A stretch of DNA of 64,000 nucleotides from Mycolicibacterium sp. GF69 (GTDB lineage: Bacteria; Actinomycetota; Actinomycetes; Mycobacteriales; Mycobacteriaceae): the NCBI RefSeq assembly GCF_003284965.1, contig NZ_QMEW01000021.1:29543-93542 (forward strand), written 5' to 3'. Every line of letters starts with the position of its first letter. Positions within the stretch are counted from its first letter, which is position 1. Shown piece after piece: positions 1 to 8,937 of the stretch. The notes under the pieces were generated by a model, which did not search any database, was not told the DNA's origin, and was given only the letters and a program-made list of their open reading frames with translations. The position numbers and the translations under genes were made by a program.

Positions 1-1
1 C

Positions 2-3000
2 GCCGCGGCGGGATGGACCGTAGGCATCATCGCGACGCTCTCGTTGATCGCGAGCGTCTCGCCGTCCGTACGGTCGGTCATCAGGGTGCCGCGCGAGTTC
101 GTCAACGACTACATCTTCAACTTCCCCGACACCAGCTTCGCGTGGGCGTTCGTGCTGGCGCTGCTGGCCGCGGCGCTGGCGGCCCGCAAGCGCATTGCCT
201 GGTTGATCCTGCTGGCCTACATGGTCGGCGCCATCGGCTTCAACGTCGGCGATCTGGTGGCCGGAGACGAGTCCGTGGTCGAGGAGATCGGCGAGGTCAT
301 CGGGCTGGTGTTCCACGTCTCGGCGATCCTGTTCCTGCTGCTGGCGCGGCGCGAGTTCTGGGCGAAGGTGCGCCGCGGCGCGCTGGTCAAGGCGGCGGCG
401 GTGCTGATCGCGGGGATGGCGATCGGCACCGCGATCGGTTGGGGTCTGCTCGAACTGTTTCCCGGCTCGCTGGCCCGCCCCGACCGGTTCTGGTACGCGC
501 TGAACCGGGTGAGCGCGTTCGCGGGCGCCGATTCGTCGAACTTCTCTGGGCATCCGCACGTGCTCGTCAACGCGCTGCTCGGACTGTTCGGTGCGCTGGC
601 GCTGATGGTGGCGGCCATCGTGCTGTTCCAGTCGCAACGCGCCGAGAACGCGCTCACCGGTGAGGACGAGTCCGCTCTGCGCGGGTTGCTCGAATTGTTC
701 GGCAAGAACGACTCTCTGGGCTACTTCGCGACGCGCCGCGACAAGGCGGTGGTGTTCGCTCCGAATGGGCGTGCAGCCATCACCTACCGCGTCGAGGTCG
801 GCGTCTGCCTGGCGAGCGGCGATCCGGTAGGCGACCCGCGGGCGTGGCCGGCGGCCATCGAGACGTGGCTCGCACTGTGTCAGACCTACGGCTGGGCACC
901 GGGCGTGATGGGCGCCAGCTCCGCGGGTGCGCAGGCGTTCCGCGAAGCCGGGCTCAACGCCCTGCAGCTCGGTGACGAAGCCATCCTTCATCCCGACGAC
1001 TTCCGGCTGTCCGGACCGGACATGCGCGCGGTCCGCCAGGCCGTGACAAGGGCGCGGCGGGCGGGCACCAGCGTCCGCATCCGCAGGCACCGCGATCTGG
1101 GCGCTGCGGAGATGGCCGAGGTGATCGCCCGGGCCGATGCCTGGCGCGACACCGACGACGAGCGCGGTTTCTCCATGGCGCTGGGCCGGCTCGGTGACCC
1201 CGCCGACGGTGACTGCCTGCTCGTGGAGGCGGTCCAGGAAGATCACGTGGTCGCGATGCTGTCGCTGGTGCCGTGGGGCACCAACGGAGCCTCGCTGGAC
1301 CTGATGCGCCGCTCCCCGCGGTCCCCCAACGGCACCATCGAACTGATGGTCAGCGAGCTCTGCATGCAAGCTGAAGACATTGGCATCACGAGGGTTTCGT
1401 TGAACTTCGCGATGTTCCGCTCGGCGTTCGAACAGGGCGCTCAGCTGGGCGCGGGCCCGGTCGCGCGGCTGTGGCGCAGCCTGCTCGTGTTCTTCTCGCG
1501 CTGGTGGCAACTCGAAACGCTGTACCGCTCCAACATGAAGTACCAACCCGAATGGGTGCCGCGTTACGCCTGCTATGAGGACGCCCGGCTGGTCCCCCGA
1601 GTCGGGGTCGCCTCGGTGATCGCCGAAGGCTTTCTGGTGCTGCCCTTTTCACGGCGCCATGAGCAGCCGCACACCGGACATCACACCGCGGTGCCGCGGA
1701 ACCTGATGGCGACGGGTCTGCTGCATCGCGACGGCACGGCTCCGGATCTGCGCGATTTGGCGGCTGATCTGCCCGAGGCCGACGAGCCCCGGCTTCCGGA
1801 ACAGGTTCGGGTACGGATGGCCAAGCTCAAAGCGTTGCAGGACAGTGGGATCGACGCCTATCCGGTGGGTCGTGAACCGTCGCACACCGTCGCCGCCGCA
1901 CTCGACGCCGCCGATGACGTTGCGGTGACCGTCGCCGGGCGGGTGCTGCGCAGCCGCGACTACGGCGGCGTGCTGTTCGCCCAGTTGCGCGACTGGTCCG
2001 GTGAACTGCAGCTGCTGCTGGACAACTCGCGGCTGGGATCGGGGACGACCGCCGAATTCACCCGCGCCATCGACCTGGGTGATCTCATCGAGGTGTCCGG
2101 CACGATGGGCTACAGCAACAAGGGCATCCGTTCGCTGCTCGTGCATGACTGGCGGTTGATCGGCAAGTGCCTGCGGCCGTTGCCGGACAAGTGGAAAGGG
2201 CTGACCGACCAGGAAGCCCGGGTGCGCGCCCGCTACGTCGACCTGGCGATCAACACCGAGGCTCGCGAGCTGATCCGCGCCCGAAGCGCCGTACTGCATG
2301 CGATCCGGGAGACTCTGGCCGGCAAGGGTTTTCTCGAGGTCGAGACGCCGATCCTGCAACAGATACACGGCGGTGCGAACGCCCGACCGTTCCTCACCCA
2401 TATCAACGCCTACGACCTCGATCTCTACCTGCGTATCGCTCCGGAGCTTTACCTCAAGCGGCTGTGTGTCGGCGGGGTCGAGCGTGTCTTCGAACTGGGC
2501 CGCGCGTTTCGCAACGAGGGGGTGGACTTCAGCCACAACCCCGAATTCACATTGCTGGAGGCGTATCAGGCACATGCGGACTACAACACGTGGATCGACG
2601 GCTGCCGTGAGCTGATCCAGAACGCCGCCGCAGCCGCCAACGGCGCGCACGTGTTCTACCGCCCCCGCGACGATGGCGGGCTGGAACCCGTCGACATCTC
2701 CGGCCGGTGGGCCGTCAAGACCGTGCACGGTGCGGTGTCGGAGGCGCTCGGGGAGGAGATCGGTCCGCAGACCGGGCTGCCGGCACTGCGCAAACTGTGC
2801 GACGCCGCCGGCATCCCGTACCTGACGCACTGGGACGCCGGCGCCGTGGTGCTCGAACTCTACGAGCGGTTGGTCGAGGACCGCACCGAAGAGCCGACCT
2901 TCTACAAAGACTTTCCGACGTCGGTGTCACCGCTCACCCGCCCGCACCGCAGCATCGGCGGCGTTGCCGAACGCTGGGACCTGGTGGCGTGGGGCGTCGA

Positions 3001-3247
3001 ACTCGGCACGGCCTACAGCGAACTCACCGATCCGGTCGAGCAACGCAGGCGGCTGCAGGAGCAGTCGTTGCTCGCAGCGGGTGGCGATCCGGAGGCGATG
3101 GAACTCGACGAGGACTTCCTGCAGGCGATGGAGTACGCGATGCCCCCGACGGGCGGTCTCGGTATGGGCGTCGACCGTGTCGTCATGCTGATCACGGGTC
3201 GCAGCATCCGCGAGACGCTGCCCTTCCCGCTGGCCAAACCACGTTGA
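2..3247 (+). CDS. lysX: Lysylphosphatidylglycerol synthase / lysyl-tRNA synthetase LysX (5'-truncated by window edge)
   Basis: Two-domain enzyme that charges tRNA-Lys and transfers lysine to phosphatidylglycerol, giving a cationic membrane lipid that protects against antimicrobial peptides. The frame is open to the left edge, so about the first 100 residues are missing (the M. tuberculosis protein is about 1170 aa, 1081 codons are visible here). In order: MprF-like membrane helices, a cytosolic lysyltransferase (DUF2156) domain, an OB-fold anticodon-binding domain, and a class II LysRS catalytic core with motif 2 (FRNEGVDFSHNPEFT) and motif 3 (GLGMGVDRVVML). TTG at 44 is only an internal codon, because coding sequence continues upstream of it. 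The fusion order is the mycobacterial LysX arrangement, distinct from the stand-alone housekeeping LysS. Assignment is secure; only the start is unseen. Confidence 0.95.
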   Translation, partial: AAAGWTVGIIATLSLIASVSPSVRSVIRVPREFVNDYIFNFPDTSFAWAFVLALLAAALAARKRIAWLILLAYMVGAIGFNVGDLVAGDESVVEEIGEVIGLVFHVSAILFLLLARREFWAKVRRGALVKAAAVLIAGMAIGTAIGWGLLELFPGSLARPDRFWYALNRVSAFAGADSSNFSGHPHVLVNALLGLFGALALMVAAIVLFQSQRAENALTGEDESALRGLLELFGKNDSLGYFATRRDKAVVFAPNGRAAITYRVEVGVCLASGDPVGDPRAWPAAIETWLALCQTYGWAPGVMGASSAGAQAFREAGLNALQLGDEAILHPDDFRLSGPDMRAVRQAVTRARRAGTSVRIRRHRDLGAAEMAEVIARADAWRDTDDERGFSMALGRLGDPADGDCLLVEAVQEDHVVAMLSLVPWGTNGASLDLMRRSPRSPNGTIELMVSELCMQAEDIGITRVSLNFAMFRSAFEQGAQLGAGPVARLWRSLLVFFSRWWQLETLYRSNMKYQPEWVPRYACYEDARLVPRVGVASVIAEGFLVLPFSRRHEQPHTGHHTAVPRNLMATGLLHRDGTAPDLRDLAADLPEADEPRLPEQVRVRMAKLKALQDSGIDAYPVGREPSHTVAAALDAADDVAVTVAGRVLRSRDYGGVLFAQLRDWSGELQLLLDNSRLGSGTTAEFTRAIDLGDLIEVSGTMGYSNKGIRSLLVHDWRLIGKCLRPLPDKWKGLTDQEARVRARYVDLAINTEARELIRARSAVLHAIRETLAGKGFLEVETPILQQIHGGANARPFLTHINAYDLDLYLRIAPELYLKRLCVGGVERVFELGRAFRNEGVDFSHNPEFTLLEAYQAHADYNTWIDGCRELIQNAAAAANGAHVFYRPRDDGGLEPVDISGRWAVKTVHGAVSEALGEEIGPQTGLPALRKLCDAAGIPYLTHWDAGAVVLELYERLVEDRTEEPTFYKDFPTSVSPLTRPHRSIGGVAERWDLVAWGVELGTAYSELTDPVEQRRRLQEQSLLAAGGDPEAMELDEDFLQAMEYAMPPTGGLGMGVDRVVMLITGRSIRETLPFPLAKPR

Positions 3248-3306
3248 CAGACAACTCACAATGCGTCATAAGCCGTCGGAGTTTGCCAGCGGGTACCGTG
3301 GTGGGC

Positions 3307-3630
3307 ATGCCGGACGAACCGACCCCGGAGCAGGAGCAGGAGCAGGAAGCCGCGGTCGACGCGGAGATCGTGCAGCCCACACCGGAGGCAACCACTCCCG
3401 TCGAGCCGGTCGACAGCGGCTACACCCCGGGCGGTGTGCCGACGTTCGACGGCGTGCGCGAGAAGATCGAAACCCGTTACGGCACAGCCATCGGCGCCTC
3501 TGAACTCGCTGCCGAAACTCCCGAAGGTCGCAGTGTCGCCGAACAGTACGACGAACGGCAGCGTGCGGCCGCCGAACGATTGGCCCAGATTCGCGAGCAG
3601 ATGCGCAAACAGTCCGGCGAATCTCAGTAG
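3307..3630 (+). CDS. Small acidic conserved hypothetical protein
   Basis: A 107-aa protein. Residues 1-45 are rich in Glu, Gln, Pro and Thr and look disordered. The rest is a charged, probably helical segment ending in AERLAQIREQMRKQSG. No signal peptide, membrane segment or recognised domain is visible. ATG at 3307 was chosen because a TACCGT -10 hexamer (3294-3299) ends seven bases upstream, so the transcript would be leaderless or nearly so; in-frame GTG at 3301 lies between them. It starts 59 bp after lysX on the same strand, and its 3' end overlaps the convergent gene (stop at 3624) by seven bases. Function unknown. Confidence 0.7.
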   Translation: MPDEPTPEQEQEQEAAVDAEIVQPTPEATTPVEPVDSGYTPGGVPTFDGVREKIETRYGTAIGASELAAETPEGRSVAEQYDERQRAAAERLAQIREQMRKQSGESQ

Positions 3631-4703
3631 TCGGATTCGGCCGCCAGTATCTCTGCGAGAAACGCATCGGCACCTGGTCGAAGCAGCCGTGAGCGCGCAT
3701 AGGCCCGCACGCGATCTCGGGTCTGCACCGACTCCTCGACATCGGCTCCGACGAGCACTCTGATCTCCTGCCAATCATGGTTCCAGGCAACTGTTTCCGG
3801 GATCGACGTACCGTCGGTGTCTACGAGCGGGAGCGACGCGCGACCGTCCGCTCCGAGTGTGCCCGTTGCGCCGATACGGCCGGAAGTCAGCCGCACCGCG
3901 ATACCGTGCGGCGAGCCCAAACCTGCCAGCTGCGTACCGATCATGGCGTGGGCCCGGTCACCCTCCAGTTCAATAGACCAATCGACGGTGTCTTCCGCGG
4001 CGTCGAAGACGCCCGGTGGTACGGCAGCCCAATTGATCGACGCGGTGCCGCCGGCGACGACACCGGCATCACGGTTGCGTGAAACCGCACCTGCCACAAG
4101 CGCATAATCGGCGCGCCGTCCGAACTCCGGTTCCCCGTCCAGGGCCAGACCGACGTCATCGGCCACTTCGCGACATCTGTCGATGAGCTCGATGATCCGC
4201 GGGTCACCCTCACCCGCAGCCGCATTCAACGCCGCCCCATGCGGCGCCAGCAGATGCGTCATCTCCGAATCGAACGTGTCGTCGCCGAAATAGTCCTGTG
4301 CCGCGGCGGTCAGCAACGCGACTTCGGCGTCGAGGAGCGGCCCGTCGAGCGCCGCGATGGCGTCGCGCGGACTGGCCGGCCACCAGCGTCGCAGCCAATG
4401 CCCGAGCGCGAGCCGGCGAAGCGGATCCAGCGCGCCGGGCATCGGGTCGACCCTGGTCACCTCGATGGTATCGACACCGCCGCGGCCCACCAGCGCAGAT
4501 GCGAGCGCGTGGTGTCCGGATTCGCCGACCATCCGCCACAGCCAGTCGGCTCGCGTAGCGTCGGTGAACGCAATCTGGAACTCGCTGGCATCGTCGACGG
4601 TCCACGACAGCACCGCACCGCTGACTTCCAGCACTGCCACCAGCGGGGGCGCCGCGACGTGCGGGCCGGTGGTCCAGAGCCCCGAATCTGCCATCAGCCT
4701 CAT
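3624..4703 (-). CDS. Uncharacterised protein, fourth gene of the CHAT-peptidase cluster
   Basis: A 359-aa protein with no domain I recognise. The N-terminal 190 residues look mainly helical and acidic. The C-terminal part (about 200-320) alternates short hydrophobic strands with Gly/Asp turns (SINWAAVPPGVF, DWSIELEGDRAHAMIG, ATGTLGADGRASLPLVD), suggesting a beta-sandwich. No signal peptide or membrane helix. The start is fixed by an ATGA overlap with the upstream gene's stop (4700-4703), meaning translational coupling; a longer reading frame from 4823 runs inside the upstream gene and is rejected. It probably works in one pathway with the CHAT peptidase (6084-7277) and the helical-repeat protein (7274-8875), as substrate, sensor or effector; the sequence does not say which. 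Confidence 0.75.
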   Translation of the reverse strand: MRLMADSGLWTTGPHVAAPPLVAVLEVSGAVLSWTVDDASEFQIAFTDATRADWLWRMVGESGHHALASALVGRGGVDTIEVTRVDPMPGALDPLRRLALGHWLRRWWPASPRDAIAALDGPLLDAEVALLTAAAQDYFGDDTFDSEMTHLLAPHGAALNAAAGEGDPRIIELIDRCREVADDVGLALDGEPEFGRRADYALVAGAVSRNRDAGVVAGGTASINWAAVPPGVFDAAEDTVDWSIELEGDRAHAMIGTQLAGLGSPHGIAVRLTSGRIGATGTLGADGRASLPLVDTDGTSIPETVAWNHDWQEIRVLVGADVEESVQTRDRVRAYARSRLLRPGADAFLAEILAAESDY

Positions 4704-6004
4704 CCCGCCACCTGCAGTTCCAGCATGGTCTTGATCCGCTGCCGGTGGTCGAGGCTCACCGATCTCGCCACGCCTTCCAGTACCGCGCGCACGTCGTCCA
4801 CGTCGTCGCACGGCTCCTGCCACACGTCACGCCCGTGCAGCCGCGCCCACAGCCGGCTCAAGTAGGGCCGCGCGAACGCCGCGAGGTCGTCGATCACCTG
4901 CTGTTGGCGCGGATGGATCGGGCCGCCCGCGACGAGATAGCGGCGCGCATGCAGCACGTAGGCCTCTTTGCGCAGTCGCGCCTGGATCTGCCGGGCCAAC
5001 TCGTAATGGGGTTCGGCATAGTCGGCCAGCGGGGCCAGCTGGACCGCCACCTCGATACCTGCGACCAGCGTTGCCTGCTTGTCCTCGCCGATGAGACCCC
5101 ACGGTGCACATGCCCGGTCGACCTCTTCGGCGCACAGCATCGGCACGTCGGGCAGCTCGTCTCGGTCCATGGCGCGACGCAGCGTCGCGCGCACCCTGTC
5201 GATGACGCTGCGGTTCAGTGGCCGATCCTTGTCCGAGCCGCCGATGACGGCCGGCGGCTGTTGCGGCTCAACGGAGCTGAGGCCCAGAGCCACGATCGAC
5301 CATGGCAGTTCGGGCACCCCGCTTCGCGCCCTGGCCCCGAGGTTGTAGGGCGTGACATCGGCGATCAACGCCTGCCAAACGCGTCGCCGTGCGACGGAGG
5401 CAGCGTGGCCGTCGGCCGAACCCAGCACCGTGGCCAGACCCGCCATGAACGGGCCGGTGATCTCGGTGCCCGCTCGCACGTCGCGCCAACTGCGACTGAG
5501 TTGGTTCGACAGGCCGGCGATCACCTTGTCGTCGGCGACGAACTGGTTGAGGACTTCGATCGCGGTGCGGTCCCGCTCGGCATGGATTTCACGCAGCGAA
5601 TCCTGTGCGGACGAGTCCGCCTGCGACGGCGGTCCTTTCGTCACAGCCAACTCGAAGCACACCGGGAAGTAGAGCTCCTGGGCATTGCCCGAGGTGATCC
5701 GCAATCGGCGGCGCTCCCGCTTGAGTACCTCGAACCATGCTGCTGCATCGCGTAATTGGTCGGCGTGACCCACGATGACGTCGTACATCGCCTCGGCGAC
5801 ATCGGGCGCCAGGAACGGCGCGGAGTAATGCGTGTTCGACCGGAGCCGCAGCACCAGCGGGTCGATGATTCGTTTCACGGTTCGCCGCAACGGACCACCG
5901 TCATCGCCGCTGAGCACCTCGACGCCCGGGCCGATCGCGCGCCAGGCCCGATCGATGACCGCACGGCGCGGGTGGGCGACGGCCACAGCCGCGTCGGTGC
6001 TCAT
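4700..6004 (-). CDS. Uncharacterised mostly helical protein, third gene of the CHAT-peptidase cluster
   Basis: A 434-aa soluble, largely alpha-helical protein rich in Arg, Ala and Asp, with no recognised catalytic motif, signal peptide or membrane segment. ATG at 6004 was chosen over GTG at 6043 because a TATCCT -10 hexamer (6011-6016) ends exactly six bases upstream of it, so the message would begin at the A of ATG. This gives the last two genes of the cluster their own promoter, separate from the promoter at 8882-8887 that serves the helical-repeat and CHAT genes. The stop overlaps the next start (ATGA). Co-location with a CHAT peptidase suggests a partner or substrate role; function unknown. 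Confidence 0.75.
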   Translation of the reverse strand: MSTDAAVAVAHPRRAVIDRAWRAIGPGVEVLSGDDGGPLRRTVKRIIDPLVLRLRSNTHYSAPFLAPDVAEAMYDVIVGHADQLRDAAAWFEVLKRERRRLRITSGNAQELYFPVCFELAVTKGPPSQADSSAQDSLREIHAERDRTAIEVLNQFVADDKVIAGLSNQLSRSWRDVRAGTEITGPFMAGLATVLGSADGHAASVARRRVWQALIADVTPYNLGARARSGVPELPWSIVALGLSSVEPQQPPAVIGGSDKDRPLNRSVIDRVRATLRRAMDRDELPDVPMLCAEEVDRACAPWGLIGEDKQATLVAGIEVAVQLAPLADYAEPHYELARQIQARLRKEAYVLHARRYLVAGGPIHPRQQQVIDDLAAFARPYLSRLWARLHGRDVWQEPCDDVDDVRAVLEGVARSVSLDHRQRIKTMLELQVAG

Positions 6005-6010
6005 CAGCAC

Positions 6011-6016
6011 AGGATA
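6011..6016 (-). promoter_or_regulatory. -10 hexamer TATCCT, leaderless promoter for the gene ending at 4700
   Basis: TATCCT on the minus strand fits the mycobacterial TANNNT consensus. The six bases GTGCTG separate it from ATG at 6004, putting the expected transcription start on the start codon. It sits in the 79-bp gap after the CHAT gene, the only gap in the cluster. Confidence 0.6.
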
Positions 6017-6083
6017 GAAGTTGGGCCCCGTAGTTGACAGCACGAAAGTTGGGTTCGGTAGCCGCGCGAGCGCGCGATCCTGA

Positions 6084-7277
6084 TCAGCGGGCGCCGTCGA
6101 CGGCGAAGCTGACCAGCGCCGCCCAGTACAGCGGGCTGGCGCTCAGATCGCCTCCGCGCCAATCGCGCATCCGTTGCCGTTGCCACCGGTTGACCGCGCG
6201 GCCGGCGTCGTCGGTTTCATGAGCGCGGTCGACGGCGACGATGGCATCGCTCATCGGATCGGCTTGCGAAAGGGCGAACTGGCGGTAGCCCGCTGTGGTC
6301 GGCAACGACCACAGCGTGGCCGTGACCAGTTGTGCGCCACCGAGGATCATGGCCGCCACCAGCCCGCTGGCCTCGTCGAATCGGTAGTCGCCGCCGGACG
6401 CGCACGCCAGCAGCGCAACCCGGGGCGGGAACGGCAACCTCGACGACATCAATTCACCTGCGGACAGCGGCCGTTCATCGGCGAGATGCAAGGCCGCGCG
6501 GTCGGCATGACCGGCGTCCCCATCGGCGGCGCTGGCATGCCCGACGTACAGCATCCGGCTGGGACGTCGGCCGAGCAGCCCGGCGAGCCAGCCCCGATCC
6601 GCGTCGGTGCGCCGGAACAGATCGACCGGCACCGCCACATCCGGCAGCAGGGAGCGACGCTTCGTCAACTCGCCGAGGTGACGGGCCAGCACCGTATCCG
6701 GCGACGGCCGGCCGAGCACGGAGCCCAGCGCGGAGTCTGGCCGCTGACCCGGCACCCGCGGGTCGAGCACCATCAATACCGGGTTTGCGCGCCTGCTGTC
6801 CCACTGCGCCGGTGTGCGCGGCGAATTGACGATGTTCGGCGGTGCAGCCATCAGCACCTCGACCAGCTCCATCAACCGGTTGCCCTCGTCGGCGGGCATC
6901 GCGAGCAGGCCCCACGGGATTCTGGCCAGCCGCGCGCTCGGCGAGACGAACAACGTCGCGCGCGGCGGCGAAGCGTGGTCGGCGAGCAACTGCCAGGCAG
7001 AGGGTGCGATCAGGTGCGTGCCCAGTGCACGTGCGAGTTCGAATTCGGTTGTGGGCGAAGAGAACGCCCCCGTGTTGAGTGCGCGGTCGAGCGCGTCGCG
7101 TTGGGTTTCTGCGCCGATCGGGTCGGGCAGGGCGTCGGCCAGCCGGTCCACGGCGGCGACGACATCGGGTTGTGCGACCACCCAGGTGAGTGTCTTCGAC
7201 GGGTCGCCGACGACGCGCAGGCTGGCGTACGTCGCGACGCCGACGTCGGCGAACCGCAGAACGAGCGTCTCGGTCAC
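6084..7277 (-). CDS. CHAT-domain (caspase-like, clan CD) peptidase
   Basis: A 397-aa protein whose C-terminal half is a CHAT domain. The catalytic His is in MLYVGHAS (about residue 247) and the Cys in VALLACASGG (about residue 292), followed by the family's typical EASGLVAAMILGGAQ and ATLWSLPTTAG stretches. The N-terminal 100 residues are unassigned. CHAT proteins are caspase/separase-related cysteine peptidases, often activated by TPR or sensor partners in bacterial conflict or programmed-death systems. GTG at 7277 was chosen because it forms a GTGA overlap with the upstream stop (7274-7277); an alternative GTG at 7292 would add five residues. There is no signal peptide, so it should be cytosolic. 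Substrate unknown; the two downstream proteins and the helical-repeat protein are the obvious candidates for partners. Confidence 0.85.
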   Translation of the reverse strand: MTETLVLRFADVGVATYASLRVVGDPSKTLTWVVAQPDVVAAVDRLADALPDPIGAETQRDALDRALNTGAFSSPTTEFELARALGTHLIAPSAWQLLADHASPPRATLFVSPSARLARIPWGLLAMPADEGNRLMELVEVLMAAPPNIVNSPRTPAQWDSRRANPVLMVLDPRVPGQRPDSALGSVLGRPSPDTVLARHLGELTKRRSLLPDVAVPVDLFRRTDADRGWLAGLLGRRPSRMLYVGHASAADGDAGHADRAALHLADERPLSAGELMSSRLPFPPRVALLACASGGDYRFDEASGLVAAMILGGAQLVTATLWSLPTTAGYRQFALSQADPMSDAIVAVDRAHETDDAGRAVNRWQRQRMRDWRGGDLSASPLYWAALVSFAVDGAR

Positions 7278-8875
7278 GGCCACGTGGACCACGCGGGCTC
7301 GTCCGCGGTGACATCTCGGCCGTAGCGCTGGGCGGCCAGGGTTCGGTAACGACGGATGATCGGATCGGTCGTGGGATCCATCATTAACGGCGGCAACGGG
7401 CCGAGCTTGGTCAGCGACGCGCCTCTGGCCAGGGCCGGGTCGTCATGCGAGGGGCCCGCCGCGACGAGCGCATAGTCCTGCGCCGACTCCACCGGGACTG
7501 CTGCGGTCGCGGTGTCCGCCCACGCCAGAGTGTCGGCCGAACCGGGTTCGGAGCTGAATGTGCCGCGCGCAGTGTGGTATTCGATGAGCTCGCTGACGAG
7601 ATTGGTGTTGCCCCACTCCCATGCGACGGCGAAGGCGCCGGCGAGGATCGGAGCCGATACGTGGGTCGCCCACCGCATCCGGGCGTCGGCATCCGGTATC
7701 GAGTGTCGCACCGAGTCGACCGCCAGGGCCGCGGGCACTTTGAGTTCAGCGGCTCGTTCCAGCTTCTCCGCCGCGTGGACGGGATCGGCGAGCGCATCGG
7801 CACGCCAGATGCTGCCGAGTTGATCGTCGAGCCGGGCGTACTGCAGCCAACTGTGCCGCGGCCAACCGTCGAGTAGCTCACGTGCCTGTGCGACGCGGTC
7901 ACGGGCCGCGGCGAAGTCACCACGAAAGATGTCGACCCAGCTGCGCTGCAACAAAATTCGATGGATGTGCAGCGGTTTCTCGATCTCCCGCCAGTGCCGT
8001 TCGGCATAACCGAGTCGCTCGTCGGCATCGTCGAAGGCTTCGACGGAGATGCTGATCAGCCCGAAGTACAGCCAGCACCGCGAGACATCGTGGGCGCGCA
8101 TGTGTTCGGCGATGGCCGGATAGGCCGCGTGGACCAGGGTCTGTGCCTGCGCCCGGTCCCCCGCGGACCATGCCGCCGTGGCGCGTTCGAGTTGTGTTCG
8201 CGACACCGCCAGCCGCCACCCCCGCGCTTCGGCACGGGCTCCGGCTCGCCGCAGCCAGGGGTCGGCTTCCGAGAGCCGGCCGGTCTCGACACAGAACCGG
8301 CCGTAGCCGGTCGCCCCCAGAACGAGCAGGTGGTCGTGGAAATCATCGGGAAGGGCGCCGCGATCGGCGGGATGTTCGATGGCGTCGATTACCCGCTGCC
8401 ACAAGGGAATCGAGCGCATGTGCAGGTCGTCGTCGCACAGCGCGATCGCGCATAGAAGCTCGGCGTACGTGGTGAGAAAGCGGTGTTCGGCAGCGAGTTC
8501 GACGTCCGGTTCGTCGTCGGTCAGCGCTATCAGCTCAGCCTCCGCGGATTCATGGTCTCCGTGCGCGGCGGCCAGTCCGATCTGCAGGAACTGTGCACGG
8601 CGCGAGTACCGGCGCACCATTCGGTCGAGTTCGGCGCTCGACACCGACATCCCCGCCAGGCAGTCCCGCATACGGTGTAGGCACTCCTCGGTCCCGCTGT
8701 ATGCGGTGCGCACGAGATAGATCTCGCCGAGCAGCGCGTACGCCTCCAACATCCAGTCATCGCGGCCGACCTGCTCGATCTCTGGCAGTAACGACACCAG
8801 CAGATCTTTGGCCGCCTCCTCCTGCGCGGCGAACGCCAGGCAACGCGCGCGCTCGAGATCCGCGGTGATCGCCAC
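7274..8875 (-). CDS. TPR-like helical-repeat protein, first gene of the CHAT-peptidase cluster
   Basis: A 533-aa protein made of repeated helix pairs of TPR type (for example EAYALLGEIYLVRTA, LLVLGATGYGRFCVETGRL, ERATAAWSAGDRAQAQTLV), with no enzymatic motif. Such repeats usually scaffold or sense partners, and CHAT peptidases are commonly encoded beside TPR proteins. GTG at 8875 is preferred because a TATGAT -10 (8882-8887) lies exactly six bases upstream, and because longer versions (ATG at 8902, start at 8941) would begin inside or before a terminator-like hairpin at 8892-8920. The stop overlaps the CHAT start as GTGA, so the pair is translationally coupled. Likely role: ligand-sensing or docking subunit for the peptidase (inference). 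Confidence 0.8.
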   Translation of the reverse strand: MAITADLERARCLAFAAQEEAAKDLLVSLLPEIEQVGRDDWMLEAYALLGEIYLVRTAYSGTEECLHRMRDCLAGMSVSSAELDRMVRRYSRRAQFLQIGLAAAHGDHESAEAELIALTDDEPDVELAAEHRFLTTYAELLCAIALCDDDLHMRSIPLWQRVIDAIEHPADRGALPDDFHDHLLVLGATGYGRFCVETGRLSEADPWLRRAGARAEARGWRLAVSRTQLERATAAWSAGDRAQAQTLVHAAYPAIAEHMRAHDVSRCWLYFGLISISVEAFDDADERLGYAERHWREIEKPLHIHRILLQRSWVDIFRGDFAAARDRVAQARELLDGWPRHSWLQYARLDDQLGSIWRADALADPVHAAEKLERAAELKVPAALAVDSVRHSIPDADARMRWATHVSAPILAGAFAVAWEWGNTNLVSELIEYHTARGTFSSEPGSADTLAWADTATAAVPVESAQDYALVAAGPSHDDPALARGASLTKLGPLPPLMMDPTTDPIIRRYRTLAAQRYGRDVTADEPAWSTWP

Positions 8876-8881
8876 CGCTGA

Positions 8882-8887
8882 ATCATA
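8882..8887 (-). promoter_or_regulatory. -10 hexamer TATGAT, leaderless promoter of the CHAT cluster
   Basis: TATGAT is followed by TCAGCG and then GTG at 8875, so the predicted transcription start is the G of the start codon. It lies immediately downstream of the hairpin at 8892-8920, separating this cluster from the lipoprotein gene upstream. Confidence 0.65.
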
Positions 8888-8891
8888 GAAA

Positions 8892-8920
8892 GCGGCGGGC
8901 ATGCCTGGCACGCCCGCCGC
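8892..8920 (-). terminator. Candidate intrinsic terminator of the LpqH-type gene
   Basis: A perfect 9-bp GC-rich stem (8892-8900 with 8912-8920) closes an 11-nt loop 17 bases after the lipoprotein stop. On the minus strand it is followed by TTTCTATGATT, a modest U-rich tail. Confidence 0.5.
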
Positions 8921-8937
8921 TTCGGGAGGTGGATCGC

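Noticed and set aside
1649..2830. 393-codon minus-strand frame inside lysX
   Set aside because: Antisense shadow of the LysRS domain, with no protein-like features.
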